DNA from: Tetrahymena thermophila SB210
Taxonomy: Eukaryota; Ciliophora; Oligohymenophorea; Hymenostomatida; Tetrahymenidae
Reading direction: 5' to 3'
Assembly: GCF_000189635.1 (NCBI RefSeq)
Contig: NW_002476278.1
Span: forward strand, 1-64,000
Length of the DNA stretch: 64,000 bases
The notes below the pieces were generated by a model, which did no database searches, was not told where the DNA came from, and was given only the letters and a program-made list of their open reading frames with translations. Positions 46,901 to 59,799 of the stretch are shown here, piece after piece. Position 1 is the stretch's first letter, and each line of letters opens with the position of its first letter. The position numbers and the translations under genes are program-made.

Positions 46901-49863
46901 TCATAATAATATAATGGCGTAATTTAATTAACTGTTAGTATTAATCCTCCTTTGAGTAATCAAGATAGCTCATCTTAAACCAATAATTAATAAGTTTATA
47001 AGTTTGTTACTTTTAAAAATGAAAAAGTTTCCTCAACTTCAATTTGTTCAGAAAATTCACATCATTCTTATATTTCCTCTGAAACAAACGAAGATAGTGA
47101 TAATTTAAATTTTAATGATACAAATAATTAACAAATCGGAGAAGAATCTGAAAAAGATGATGAAGTTTCTTTGCATCTATAAGAAGGTACTTCATATTTA
47201 TTTATTACTAATTTTTTTTTTTTTTGGAATTTGTTAATAAATCTAATTTTATCTCTCAAAAAAAATTTAGAAAATGGTGAAAATGAGTTTAAAATCATAA
47301 AGAATGGAAATCATATCAAAAGCCTAGAATTAAATTAGCAAAGCTAAAAAATAACTAAGATGAAAGATCCTAAAAATTCATTTACTGTAACAAGAAATTA
47401 CCTTATGAACTACTTACAGAAACAGCAGTCTTAAAAATATTTAAAAAGAATGTCTAAAATAAATTAAGGCATCCAATTTATTTAAGATTAACAAAAAGTA
47501 AAAAATATTTAAATTATATTCAATTTTTAAACATTTTTTTTATGTAAATTTAATAACAGGTAAACTATTCAAATAGCTTAGATCAATCATAAATCTTGGA
47601 AAATAAACAAATGAGGCAAGGAATTTAAAGCCAGTCAAGGTCATTTATGAAATTTGCTTCAGATAAAAAATAAATCACAAAAGATTTTTTAGAGCATTAA
47701 TATTCAGCAGATTCATATAGAATGAATCCTTTCTTTTCAAATGAACAAATTTAAAGTCCAAAATCTAATTAATAAAAATACTCAAGCACTGAATTTAACG
47801 AACTTGATAAAAACAAAGATTTAAGAAATGAAAAAAAAATTTAATCAAAATAAACATTGTAAAACATTAGTATTGAAGAGATTAATTCCTCTTCACATTC
47901 TTCTTCCTAAGATTCATAGTCAAACTCATCCTCTAACTCATCAAATTCTTCTATTGATGAAGATAGCTTAGGAAATACTTAATAGTAACTTGGGATAGAT
48001 TAATATTAGCAACAAATGGATTAAGCTAATCCGTAACAATTATAATTTTTTAATGATCTAGAAATATATGAAGATGAAAACTATGATCCATTTACCTTAT
48101 CAAATAACTTTATAAAAAGTCTTTAACCTCAAAATTTAAATGAATCTAACTCTCTGCTAGTTAGATTATATGAAAATATACCTCCTATTATAAGCGAATT
48201 ATAAGAAAATTAAGTAGAATAAGTGCTTAATATTAAATTTTAAGACTAAGATTAACAAAAAATAGAGCTCTTGATGAAAAAGAACAATATAGGTAATTTT
48301 ATAAGCTTATTTATTAACTTTAAAATTAAATTTTAAAAATTAAAGGAGATAAATATCAACAAATTTCAGAATTATTGGAATCAGATCAAAGAAGATTTTT
48401 CAAATAAAGCTACAGCAATTACTACACTGAACAAAAAGATTTACTTTATGGAAATTTTGAAGATATGAATACAATTAATTCAAATTTTTATTATTTATTT
48501 AGTTAAAATACTTAATCAAATAAAACTAAAAAGCAAACATCTAACAATAAAATTGAATCAAATTATTTGAAAGTATAGCATCATAATGTTAATAACTATA
48601 AGAAATGTATTAAGCAGCAAAAGTTAGTTAAGGAACAGCCAGAATCTACTGATACTAAAGAGTAAAAAGAAGAAAATTAAAATTTATTCTAGATGAGCGA
48701 TTCAATTAAAAATTATTAGTAAGATGCTGAATTTGAGTTTGATAGTCCATCACTTACCAGAAAAGCATTGGAAAAAAAAATTTGCTTATCTTAATCGCTT
48801 AAAGAGAGTATTTCTCTGTCTAATGTACAAAGATTATTTGTTTATTCTAAATAAGAGTTTTATATTTAAGCTATTTTTTAATAGGAAAACACATTGTAGA
48901 TTTAAAGAAGTAAATTCTCAAATATTACCAATAAGAATTAAAAGGAAACAAATCAAGAAGATTAAAATAAGAAGAAATCGTTAACCACTGCTTAATAGAC
49001 ACCACTTACCTAGCCAATAAAAATAAAATAATAAAACTAGCCCACCTCAGAATAAAATCAAGATTTTACTTCAATGCTATAAACACCACTATTAAATAGT
49101 TTATAAGCACCTAATAATATTTCAATGGGCTAAAACTCTGTTAAAAATGCTAATAAGATAAAAGGCTCATAAAACTAAACCATTATAGATCATAAAAATT
49201 ACATTTAACTAAATTAAAATCTTTCATAAAGCAGAATTAAACCAGATATTCTAGATAAGCAATCTCTTGCAATAAGTAATAGAAATAATTAAATAAGTAA
49301 AAGAAAATTGTTACCTCCTGAATAGTAGATTATGATGGCAATTAAGCATAATTCATTGACAGAAGTAAATTAATTACTTATAATATAATTAAATAACTAA
49401 TCAGTTAATTTTTTTAAAGAATAAATATTTTCTTTTAAGATTTAAGCAAATTAAAATTTAAAAAAAAATGATTTAAATATGATTAAACTTAAATTAATTT
49501 TAAATAAAAGTTTGAAGATATTTTCTCAAAGTTCCATTAGATTAAAATTAATTATTAAGATGAAGAAGGCAGCAACTTTCTAATTATTGCTTCAAGTGTA
49601 GGAAATATTGATATTGTAAAAGAATTAATTTACAAAGGGATAAATATAAATCACTAAAATGTAAAATAAAATTAATTATTTTTTACAAATAAAACTTTTT
49701 TTCTAAATCTAAATTAAATTAGGATTTAGGTAATACTGCTCTTCATATGGCTCTAGCTTACGGAAATAGTGAAGTAGCAGATTTCCTTTTACAATTTAAA
49801 ATAGATCAAAATTTAGTAAATGTCAATAACTAAACTGCTTGGGATACAGCAATATACAATTGA
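43959..49863 (+). CDS. Very large Gln/Asn/Ser-rich protein with C-terminal ankyrin repeats, about 1,792 residues
   Basis: Eight exons splice in frame: 43959-44075, 44131-44207, 44272-47186, 47271-47497, 47560-48292, 48346-49364, 49511-49660, 49723-49863. Most of the protein is low-complexity, rich in Gln, Asn, Ser and Lys, without recognised domains apart from short ordered stretches (YLIALGLDYYGIKQLSHYC). The last three exons encode ankyrin repeats: IMMAIKHNSLTEFEDIF, EGSNFLIIASSVGNIDIVKE, then LGNTALHMALAYGNSEVADF and NNQTAWDTAIYN. The clean ankyrin match across two introns confirms the splicing at the 3' end. Ankyrins mediate protein binding; with disordered arms this looks like a scaffold. 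A split into two genes within the long third exon is not excluded, but no TGA interrupts it. Confidence 0.78.
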
Positions 49864-50304
49864 AAAATAGCAAATTTTAAATTTAATGTTTTATTTCTGG
49901 AATAAAATTCAAATTTTTGAAAAGATCTTTGGCCTCAAGATAGATTAATTCATTCATTAATTAATTGATGAATAAATATATTATTTATTTTCCAAACTTT
50001 TTGAATAAAAATTTACTAATTTTACATTAATTTTTAACTAAAATTAGATATAAAATGCTTATTTTAAATTTATATTATATATTGAATACTTTATTTATTT
50101 AAAGTTAAAACTAACTGACATTCATTCTCACTAATAAATTAATATTAATAAAATTTATTATTTTGCTAAATTTAACTAATTGGATAATTAATTAATTTAA
50201 TAAAACACCTATTAAAATAACCAAGTCAGAAAATAAATTTTATTTTAACCTAAATTTTATAAACTTTATTTGAGAAATTCTCATTCAATTTAATTTAAAT
50301 AGCA
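49864..50304. other. Spacer between convergent genes
   Basis: AT-rich DNA, no coding signal. Confidence 0.5.
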
Positions 50305-52671
50305 TCAATTTTATAGAGGAGTCTTATACTTTTTAGTTTACTCATTAAATATTTAAGGTATTGGGTTATAAAATTATTATATTTAAGAATTTTACTATTA
50401 TTATTACTGATTATTCTTTTTTTTGGCTGTCTAATTTCTGCTTTTATTGCTGAACTAAACAGGACTTTATTATGCCAATAAAGGTGAAAATCCACAATTA
50501 ATGTAAGGATTTCTATTTAAGTCGTTATTTTCTAAGTTAAACAAAGGGCTTCCTTTCCATTTTCTATACTTTTTATACTGTGTTTAACCTAATGGCTGTG
50601 ATTAATTTTAGTTATGATTAACATTCTGTTGCTCATAAATTAGATCAGAAATACCCTTTTATTTGTTACATTTTAAAATTTATGGGCTATATGAACTTCT
50701 TACTACAGGTAATGCATTTTTTTAGCTATAAAAGGTTGTACTTTGTTTAATTAAAGGATTCTAATTTACAGCATCAATTATTTAAGCAAGAGGAGAATTA
50801 GAACGTGCTCTAAATTCTTCAATTGTTTTTTTTCTCTCTAATTTGTTAAGTTTCTTGTTTACATAGAATAAATTCTTTTTCAATTTAGGATTATCTCTCA
50901 TTTAATTAGTGTATTTATTTACTAAACTTGTGGGAGAGTAATTTAGCTCTCTTTACTGCAAATCTTATTAAATTATATAAACCTCCTGTTCTTTTTATTA
51001 CATTTTTTAAATTTGAATATTTTCCTTTTTCTTCTCATGTTCAATAAACTTTTGTATTGGATGTAATTGTATGTTATATTCTCCAAAAGAATTCAATTGC
51101 TAAATAAGTTCATCCTCTTTATCTATTTTAAACAGCATATCATCTTTTAAATAATAAAATCCACCTCCTCCTTTTATTTTCACCTTCTTTTATTAGGATT
51201 TTTACTCATTGCAATTCAATGTAAATTTAGGTTTTAAAGGAGAATAAATATCTGTTTAAGTATTTTATTAAACCTATTCTCTAAATTTCTCAGAAAAATC
51301 ATTATGCTCATTTAAGCTAAAAGAATTTCTAGAAGTCTAAGAATATATTTTTTCTCTGCTACTTTTTTAATTAGGATATTTCACAATATTTAATTGGAAA
51401 TTTTCTTATTCTTTATCAATGTTTTCTTGAGTTATCTAATCTAAATTTTATAGATCCTATTCTTTGAATCTATCAGTAAGACTATAATCACCACTGTAAT
51501 TTTATTTTTTTCTTCTTATTCTTGACGATTAAAAAGGTGTATTAGTGCTCTAAAGAAGTTTTAATTTACTTAAATCTAGAGTATTGCTTAATTAATTATT
51601 TTTTAATACATAAAAATTATTATCCTAACTGCTGCTTGTTTCTTTCTTAGGTACTATTCCAATATAAGTTCCAGGTCTTAAATTTTTATATTTTTTAAGT
51701 TCATTTTTAATATTTAGAGTATCTAAACTATCCTGTCCTTTCATTTCTTAGACATCATAATAGTTATATTACTTAAATAAATCTTAACCATTTTATTCAC
51801 TTTTTAATTTGATAGATTTGCTAGCATCTTTATTTAAGTCTTAAGGCATTGTTATTTATTTACACTAAATTGCCTTGAATTTTTATTTTGCTTTTTCAAG
51901 AGTTTCCTACTTTTAGTTAACATCTGCATAATTTTATTACACAACATCTTAATTTATTTCTAAAATGATATTTTTATCATTAAAAGTAGCTGATTCAATA
52001 GTCTTCTACTAACCTTATTAAGTTTTCCTATTTTTGAGATTGTGCCTATCAATCAGCATGCCAACTTACAGCTATTTCCTATGCTCAATATAATTTGGGC
52101 TCATAAATACCCAACTTGATTGTATTTCATTTTGCTTCGCTTATTATTCATAAGAATCTATTGCTGTTTATTAATTTACCTAATTACTTTATTATGTATT
52201 TATGAGCATCTGCTCTTCTTAAGTATCATTCTTAGAAATAGTTGAAATGTTTATCATATTTTTTTCATCAGTTACTTATTAGGGACTAATAGAGTTTAAT
52301 CTAATAACATTGCTATTATTATTTGTTAAGCTAGAATAAACTGTTTATAAATTTCCACCTTGACTTGGATTTTATCTTCTGTAGCTAGATAAAAATCTAG
52401 TAGAAAGTTATGTTTTACTATCTACAGTTGCTTTAGAAATGTGAGAATTATTATCATTCCTTTATTTACTTTGATATTCTCCTAATGAAGAAAGTATATT
52501 TTAACCATCGCTTTCCCATGATCCAATTTCTTAGTTAGGTTTAGATTAAGATTAATCTATTTTTAATTTACTTTTATCCATCCCACTAAGATAAAGGTCG
52601 ATATCATTATTTTCATCTAAGCACTCTAATAAATTTTTACGAGCTTCATTTTCTTATATTAAATCTTCCAT
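50305..52671 (-). CDS. Large Gln/Ser/Asn-rich protein, 788 residues, unknown function
   Basis: Single uninterrupted exon, ATG to TGA, with dozens of TAA/TAG Gln codons. The N-terminus is acidic (MEDLIQENEARKNLLECLDE); the middle is Ser/Asn/Gln-rich with short ordered islands (SSWVFMSPNYIEHRKQLQVG, KIKGGGGFYYLKDDMLFKID). The C-terminal third contains a conserved-looking basic segment, LNKLERKKTIEEFRARSNSP, followed by LAQIIDAVNQNPLIKQ. Some Ser-Pro and Thr-Pro sites suggest phosphorylation. No domain recognised. It belongs to the same compositional class as the Gln-rich proteins at 35-38 kb and 44-50 kb, but I see no clear homology between them. Confidence 0.82.
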
Positions 52672-53562
52672 TAATTGTAATAACTGATAAATTTTATTTA
52701 GTATAAGATCCTTTCAACTATTTGATAAATATATATTTTGATATTATTTTTAGTAAGGATTTAATTAACTAAATAATATCATATAGTGAAGAGTCATAGT
52801 AATTTAGATTTTATTTTAACCATTGATTTTGCTAAGTTAATAAAATGAATAGATTAAAAAATTAGTTTTTTTTTTTTTGCAAAGATAATTAAATCCTTAT
52901 TCTTATTTGGTTCATTAATTTAAACAAATATTTTTTATTTTTAATGACTAATCAAATGATATTAAAAATATTTTCTTTCATTACACATTTTATTTAATTG
53001 CTTAAAACAAAATGGAAATTCAGAAACTTTCCCCATCTATATTATTAAATCCTAAAACATTATTTAAAATTAAATAAATTATATTTTTTATATAAATACA
53101 TAAAGAGATAAAGAATTTAATAAGTGAGCTAGTTTTATTAATAATAATAATATAAATTGATAAACTGTAACAATTAGTTACAATAATAATTTTATTTGAT
53201 AATAATTATTAAATAATTACACAAATATTATAATATTATAAATGGGAAAATAACTAGAATGTACATAAAATGTTTATTTTCAAAATTTTCTTTTATTTTT
53301 TTAAAACAACTAAGAATTTTTTTCTAATTTGAGTTTATTTAAATCTTAAGAAATTTAATTAAATTTGAAAGATCATATATTTGGAATACCAAATAATAAT
53401 TAGGTATTTATAAAATAGATAAAATGTTTAACAAGGAAAATTCTGGAAATATGTAAAAATAAAATAAATTTCAATAATACAAAGAAAATCAAGAACTTTT
53501 TCATATTTTAATCAAATTTTAAAGATAAATAAATATAAAAATTAAAATGAATTAAAATAAAA
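52672..53562. other. Divergent intergenic spacer
   Basis: AT-rich DNA with ATTAAT-like simple stretches. No coding signal. Confidence 0.5.
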
Positions 53563-55100
53563 ATGTATAAGAAACTGTTATTAGGTACTTGCTTAATTTC
53601 TTGTTTCTTTTTAAGTTCACCCTATCTAAGAAGATATTATATTAACAGATAATATGATTATAATCTAGATATAAAAAGAGTTATAGAAAATCCTTTCAAA
53701 GAATTGATTAATAAATTTAAAGAGATAGAATTTAAATTCTACAATATCCAAGGCATTAAATGGAAAGCTTTTCATTTTTTTTATTTCTATGATAACTATT
53801 GGGTTGATGGAGCTGCTTATTAAATATCAGAAGAATAAATTTAAAGAAATAATTTAAACTACTAATGATCTGCATAATTTATGTCTTGAGGCTACTGATG
53901 TTGCTATTTAAGATAATTAAATTTTAAAAGAGATATTTGACATACCTGAAGATATCATCCCTATGATAAGACATTCTTGGTAAAAAAATAACCTGATTTG
54001 ATGAGCAGGTATGATTTTTTGTTAGGTTAAGATAGAAATTTGTGTTTTTAGAAGTTAATGGTGACACTCGATCCATGATAATTGAAGCAGGATCAGCTTA
54101 AAGAATATGGGCTGAATACAGTATAATTAAGTTGAGCACGAAATTAAAAAATATTTCTAATAAATTATGATCTAAAACAAGAAAAATCAACTTTGTATGT
54201 TTAAAAATCAGAGCAAGGAAGACACATGCACCTTTAATTGCTTAAAAAAACTTATGATACCTGATTAAAATTTTATTGTCCTGAGTGATGATATTGAAAA
54301 TATAAATGAAGTATTACAATATGAAATTGATAAAGATATTTTTAAAAACTATATATTATAGAGATAATATCATTTAGAGTGACTGGCATCAGAATCAACT
54401 AGAGGCTATTTTATCTAGCCTTTATTTTATAAAAATGAATCTTAGGTAATGATTGAACCTCCATGGTAAATTATTATGTCTAACAAATCTATGAGTGCTC
54501 TTTTATATTAACTATTTCCAGAAAATCCACACTTGATTTAAACAAGTTTGAAACAGTTTTTCAAAAGAACTCCATAGCTATCTAAACAAAAGTATGCAAG
54601 AGAAGAGGATTACATTTATAATTCATAAAATTATAGTGAAGATTAATTTTGATTAATTTTTATAAGATTCCAATTTAAATTTTGTTCATAAACCTATTTT
54701 TTAAAAGTTCTTCAATAGTAATCCCCATAAAAATAGATATATTACAATAAACTGTTGGGTTGTATTTGGAAAACCTTGTGGAATTGTAATAAGAGAAGAT
54801 ATTAATCCAAATATTGGAATAGGTAGTTTTGTTGTTCCTTACTACATATAAAAAAAGTAATCAGATGAAGAACCAATCAAAATAGAATTAACATACAATT
54901 AAAATCAAGCTCGACTTAGAAATTTAATTTATGGTTAAGAAGATTTTGATTCAAAAAGCAATTTGATTTAAATAACTCAAAAAAAGAGTTTATTTTATAG
55001 TTAATAATAAAACTTATTTAAATCAAAACTAATTGAGTAATCTATAGATTCTAAAAAAATAAAATAAGAATAATTTAAAAAAGGAATAAGTAAGAATTAA
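53563..55100 (+). pseudogene. Decayed glutathionylspermidine-synthase-like gene
   Basis: Homology to the GSP synthase/ATP-grasp-like family runs in order but jumps between frames and meets TGA codons several times. Pieces seen: a hydrophobic N-terminus (LLLGTCLISCFFLSSPY), WVDGAAYQISEEQI, then TTNDLHNLCLEATDVAI and IPEDIIPMIRHSW (family 'AT.eLH.mcleAv', 'iPe'), RYDFLLGQDR, FLEVNGDTRSMIIEAGSAQ (family 'lLE.NaDTPt.llEa'), EPPWQIIMSNKSMSALL, and NCWVVFGKPCGIVIRE near the end. Frame changes occur where no GT...AG intron can be fitted: after about 53850, at 54000-54010, 54260 and 54650-54700. A functional enzyme would ligate glutathione to spermidine; this copy cannot. Assembly errors could mimic some breaks, but not all in-frame stops. 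Confidence 0.75.
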
Positions 55101-55627
55101 ATCATAATGATAGAAAACTAAACAATAAAAATATTTATGATTTTTAAAAAAAATTAGAATAATAAAGAAATTATCAAATATATTATGACTATATATATGA
55201 TATTTAAAATAAAAAAATTTTCATCGAAACGATTAAAATTATTAAATATAATAAATTAATAAATTTAAAGAAGAAAAAAATATTACACTCGTGAAAAATG
55301 TTAAAACAAATGAATTAAATTAAATATAAAAAAATTATTTGACTGTTATTAGATGGATACTTTCTAATTTATCAAATAGTCAATGTGTTTATTTTCTTTT
55401 CTTTTTTATTTAAATTTTGATAACATATTAAATCATCTAATTAATTATTTATTTTTTCAGGCTAAAATTATATCAAATTCTTTAATATTTATTATTTTTA
55501 AAAATTTAATCTTTTCTTTTAATTTATCTATCACTTTTTACAAAGATGAATTTCTTCAGTATTAATTAATTTTTAATTAAATTTATTATTTTAGATTATT
55601 TTGAGGATTAAAAAAAAAGAAAAGAAA

Positions 55628-58600
55628 ATGATATTAAAAAAAGAATATTTTATAGATATAAAAGACGTAATTAAAGATTTTATTTAATATTTATAATTTA
55701 ATTTTTTTTAAAAAATAGTTAATAAACTCTTCTCTTTTATCTCACACAAATCTTAGAATTGGTCTTGCGTAAGAATAATTAAATAAGATTTATTTATAAC
55801 AATTAAAAATTATTCACAGCATATATAATAGATAAGGGGAATTATTGCCGGTCAACCCATATTAAGAACCATAAAACCAAAAATTTAACGTAAGTTAAAT
55901 TTTTGGTTTTATGGTTCTTAATATGGGTTGACCGGCAATAATTCCCCTTATCTATTATATCACAGCAAATTTAAAACTTTTAGATTTTAATTTTTTTGAG
56001 CTTGCTTGTGCTTATTAGATCATTTATTTATTTTATAATAGCTTTTAAATATTTTAATTTTAATTGTATTTTTTAAAAATCTCTGTTCACTCTAGTTCAT
56101 ATTAAATTACAAATTTTCCTTAAATAAATTAAAAGTTAGAGTTAAATTGATGCTTAGGGTGCAATCGAGTTAGGTTCAGCCATATCAAAATGTATTAACC
56201 TCTCAACTTTAGAACTTAACCTTAGGTAAACATAGTTAAATTAATTTTAATTAAAATTTATTATTATTTTTTTATTGAGTTAAGCGAAAGGTAAAAAATT
56301 TGCAAAGTCTTTATAAAAATCTTTGATTGTTATTAAAATTATTTTTTTTTGATATCGCTTTTTTAATTTAAATTTGTAATTATCTCTTCAATTTTAAAAT
56401 TACATTTTAATTTTCAACATACTGTTTTTTCAAATTTTTTTATCATTTTTTTGATTTTAACTTATTTATTTTAAAAAATAAAAGTTGGAATTAAATTGGA
56501 AGAGAGGGCATGTTAGATTTAGGCTCTAGTTTAGCTAAGTGCACTAATCTCTAAAATTTGTCACTCTACTTAAGGTAAAAATAGTATATTTGCTTTATAA
56601 ATATTTTCTATAATTTACAATAATTTCTCTACATTAGCTCTATCTGAATTTCAGAGGGAATTTATTAATTAGTCATTTTATAATTTAGCTTTTTTTTCTT
56701 ACTTTTTTTCTAGATTTTATCCAAATTTTGAGGGATTGCTGTGCTTATTTCTATGATTTGCAAAAATATTAAAAATTTAAAAATATTTACATATTTTTCT
56801 TAATTATTTTAAAAATAATATCTCCTTTAGTTAGTTATTTATTTATTTATTATTTATCTTTTTTTAACCTTTTTTTTATTTTTAAATTTCAATCTACATT
56901 AAGAATATTTAATACATTTTTTTTAATTTCTACTCATTTTTTAATATTTGCTTTCAAAAATATTAAAAGGAAGAATAATATAGGTGAAAAAGGTACTTCA
57001 GATTTATGTTCTGGTTTAGGAAAATGTGTTAAACTCTCAATTTTGAAACTCGACATTAGGTATTAATTTTATAAATAATTTACTTATTTATTTTTTGATA
57101 ATTAAATATAAGAAAGCATGCTAAATCTTTTCATTTTTGATTATTTTTTATGAAGACAAATTATCACAAAATTCTAATGGTTTTTATGTTCAAAATTTAT
57201 TTTCTATTTATGATAATTAATTTATATTTTAATTTTCAATTTATCTTTTTATTTATTCTAGTAAATTTTTTCATATGAACTTAAATTTTTTTAAAGCTAC
57301 AATGAAATTGGCTCATAGGGTGCATCATATTTAAGTTCAATTTTAGTAAATTATACTAACCTCTCAACACTAAATCTCTTCCTTATGTAAATATAGTTTA
57401 ATTAATTAATAAAAATAACAATACAATATATTAGTTTAATGGTTATTTGAAAGTTTGCTTACTTTTTGCTTTTATTTTTAACTATTTATGTTTTTTAAGC
57501 TTTCATATTTATTTTAATATAGAGTGCCTTCACCCTTTAAGTTAAATATTATTCTTATTTTCAAATTGTTACTCATTTTTTAATTTATTTAAATTTTACT
57601 AAAAGTCAGAACGAAATTGGCTAAAAAGGTGCTTTAGAACTAGGTTAAGGCTTAGAAAAATGTACTAATCTCTCAACTTTAATACTTGATATTAGTGGGT
57701 AAAATTTTTCTATTAGTGTTATAATATAGATTGCATCGACTGTTTGATGAGATAAACAAATAGAAAGAAAACTTGAAAATATTAATTTTCCAACTTTAAC
57801 TTTCATATTGAAAAATTAATTTTTCTTAAATATGTTAAAAGCTATAATTATATTGGTATCAACGGTGCATCAGAAATAGTAGCAAAGTGTACTAATCTTT
57901 CAAATTTAGTACTAAATTTATAGTAAAAATTGTTTAATTTTTTTTATTAGTTTAATACTTTTTATTTAGAAAAACAAAAAGTAAAAAATCAAGCAAAATC
58001 TTCACATATTTAAATTATGCTTGTTTTGAAGATTAAATTTTCTCCATTCTTCTTATTTAGATTCTAAATTTTTTACTTATTTTAGAACTTTTAATTTTCA
58101 ACTTTTTGCTATTTTTAAATTTTTGACACTTTTTTTTATTTGCTAAAAAAATTATATGAAATATTTTAAAAGAGGGAATATGATTCATCCATTAGGAGCA
58201 AAAAACTTAGCTTCTGCTTTAGTAAAATGCACTAAGCTCTCTAATTTAAAACTAAACCTTAGGTAAATATAATTTAGATTAGTCAATTAAAACTTTTATA
58301 TAATAAAAAATTAAAAAAATATGTTTCTTTTATTATAATATACTTGATTTCTTTAAAGATTAAATTTTTATTTTTTTGAATTTATTTACCTATTTATTTT
58401 TTCACTTTTCTAATCAATTATTTTCCTATTTAACCAAAAAATACCTGCAAACATTTTTGTTTTGTAAAATACTGATATCAATAACAAATTTATCTTAAAT
58501 ATATTAATAGAGACAATAAAATAGGTGATTAAGGTTTATTTGATTTATATTATGGTTTATTAAAGTGCTTTAACCTTAAAATTATAAAACTCTTGCTTAT

Positions 58601-58940
58601 TGGGTAATAATAGTTTGTTTTAAACTTAATTTATTGAATTGTTTATTTATAAAGAGAAATGCAAGAAAATATGCTAAATTTACAAAAAAACACATATTTA
58701 ATTTGAAGATTAATTTTTCTTCATTTTACTTTTTTATTGATTTTTTTCTATTTTTCAAATTTACATTGACAATATCATTCTAATCTAATTATTTTTTACA
58801 TATAAAAATTTTGAAAAACAATTAAAAGAAAAAATGATTTTAGTTACAAGGCTTCAGAAAAATTAAAATCAAGAATTAAGATTCTTAAGATAATGAGATT
58901 AGTTAGCTATAAAATTGATTTATTAAGAGATTTTTATTGA
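55628..58940 (+). CDS. Leucine-rich-repeat protein gene, upstream copy (5' end disrupted)
   Basis: Nine exons match the downstream copy: 56136-56225, 56485-56574, 56970-57059, 57297-57386, 57606-57698, 57842-57922, 58173-58262, 58511-58603, 58829-58940. Each of the first eight encodes one RNI-type repeat, for example NQIGREGMLDLGSSLAKCTN or QNEIGQKGALELGQGLEKCT, joined by phase-2 introns. The last exon ends in a basic tail (LKSRIKILKIMRLVS). The exon at 57842 is 9 nt shorter than its partner, in frame. The region matching the first exon of the downstream copy (55628-55768) has a small insertion that shifts its ATG out of frame with the splice donor. So either this copy starts elsewhere, or its 5' end is broken. 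LRR arcs bind proteins; the partner is unknown. Confidence 0.6.
55822..55960. mobile_element. Palindromic MITE-like insertion, ~139 bp
   Basis: Two perfect 67-bp inverted arms (55823-55889 and 55894-55960) flank a 4-bp centre. The arms are richer in G/C than the surroundings (GGGGAATTATTGCCGGTCAA). CACAGC directly repeats on both sides (55815-55820, 55961-55966), as in a 6-7 bp target-site duplication. The homologous place in unit B (near 60010-60016) has no insertion and a single CAC site. It encodes nothing. It lies in the first intron of the upstream LRR gene. Perfect symmetry suggests a recent insertion or conversion between arms. Confidence 0.85.
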
Positions 58941-59799
58941 TACATTTCATATTTAAAAAAAGAAATACTTTAAATTTATAATTTAGAATTTACTCTCTAA
59001 CGCTAATGAAAGGTGGATTAAGATAGAAATATAAAATACAAATTAATTATAATTTATTTAGTAAAAAAAGTATATATATATCTTTGATGAGAATGTTTTT
59101 GAAAATTAGTTTGAAAAAAATATTTCAAATTTACTTTTTATTGCAAAATCATTAAAATATATTTTATTTTTTATATAATTACTCTCCTTTTTTAAATCTT
59201 AAAATATTGCTTTGTGCCCTTATTTTACAAATTTAATTAGATTCATAAAATATAAAAAAAAAACAAAAAAAAGATATATTTTATTTACTTTTATAAGTAT
59301 ATGGTTATGTGCTGCTTAGCAGGAATAGCTATTTTTTTAAATTGCAAATCGAAATAATATAAATATAAATTATTAAATTAAAAGATGAAAAAAATATAAC
59401 TCATGAAATTGGTAACAGCTTTGAGAAAAATGTTAAAACAAATGAATTAAATTAAATATAAAAAATTATTTGACTGTTATTGGATTGGATGGGATACTAG
59501 TTTATCAAATAGCCTATATGTTTATTTTCTTTTCTTTTTTATGTAAATTTTGATAGAATAAAAGATTTTAGATTATTTAATTATTTATTTATTTATTTAT
59601 TTTAACATGCTAAAATTGTATTAAATTCTTTTAAAATTTTTTTATTTATTAAAATTTAATCTTTTCTTTTAATTTATCTATCACTTTATCACTTGTAAAA
59701 AATAAATATGAATTTCTTCAGTTTTTACAAATAATTAATTTATTTTTAATTAAATTTATTATTTTTGATTATTTTAAGGAAGAAAAAAAAGAAAAGAAA
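58941..59799. other. Spacer between the LRR genes
   Basis: Includes the 3' flank of unit A, about 240 bp of unique DNA (59131-59374) and the start of unit B. A TTTA tract lies at 59578-59602. Near 59384-59440 a degenerate frame (ITHEIGNSFEKNV) faintly recalls an LRR exon. Confidence 0.5.

Larger units (their letters stand above)
55250..59130. repeat. Tandem duplication, unit A
   Basis: This segment is repeated downstream at about 59375-63010. Matching landmarks in order include the TGACTGTTATT region (55340 against 59470), the first LRR exon, all nine following exons and a shared tail with GTATATATATATCTTTGATG (about 59069 against 62948). Exons match closely; introns differ by many small indels. 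Unit A uniquely carries the palindromic insertion at 55823-55960. Confidence 0.85.
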
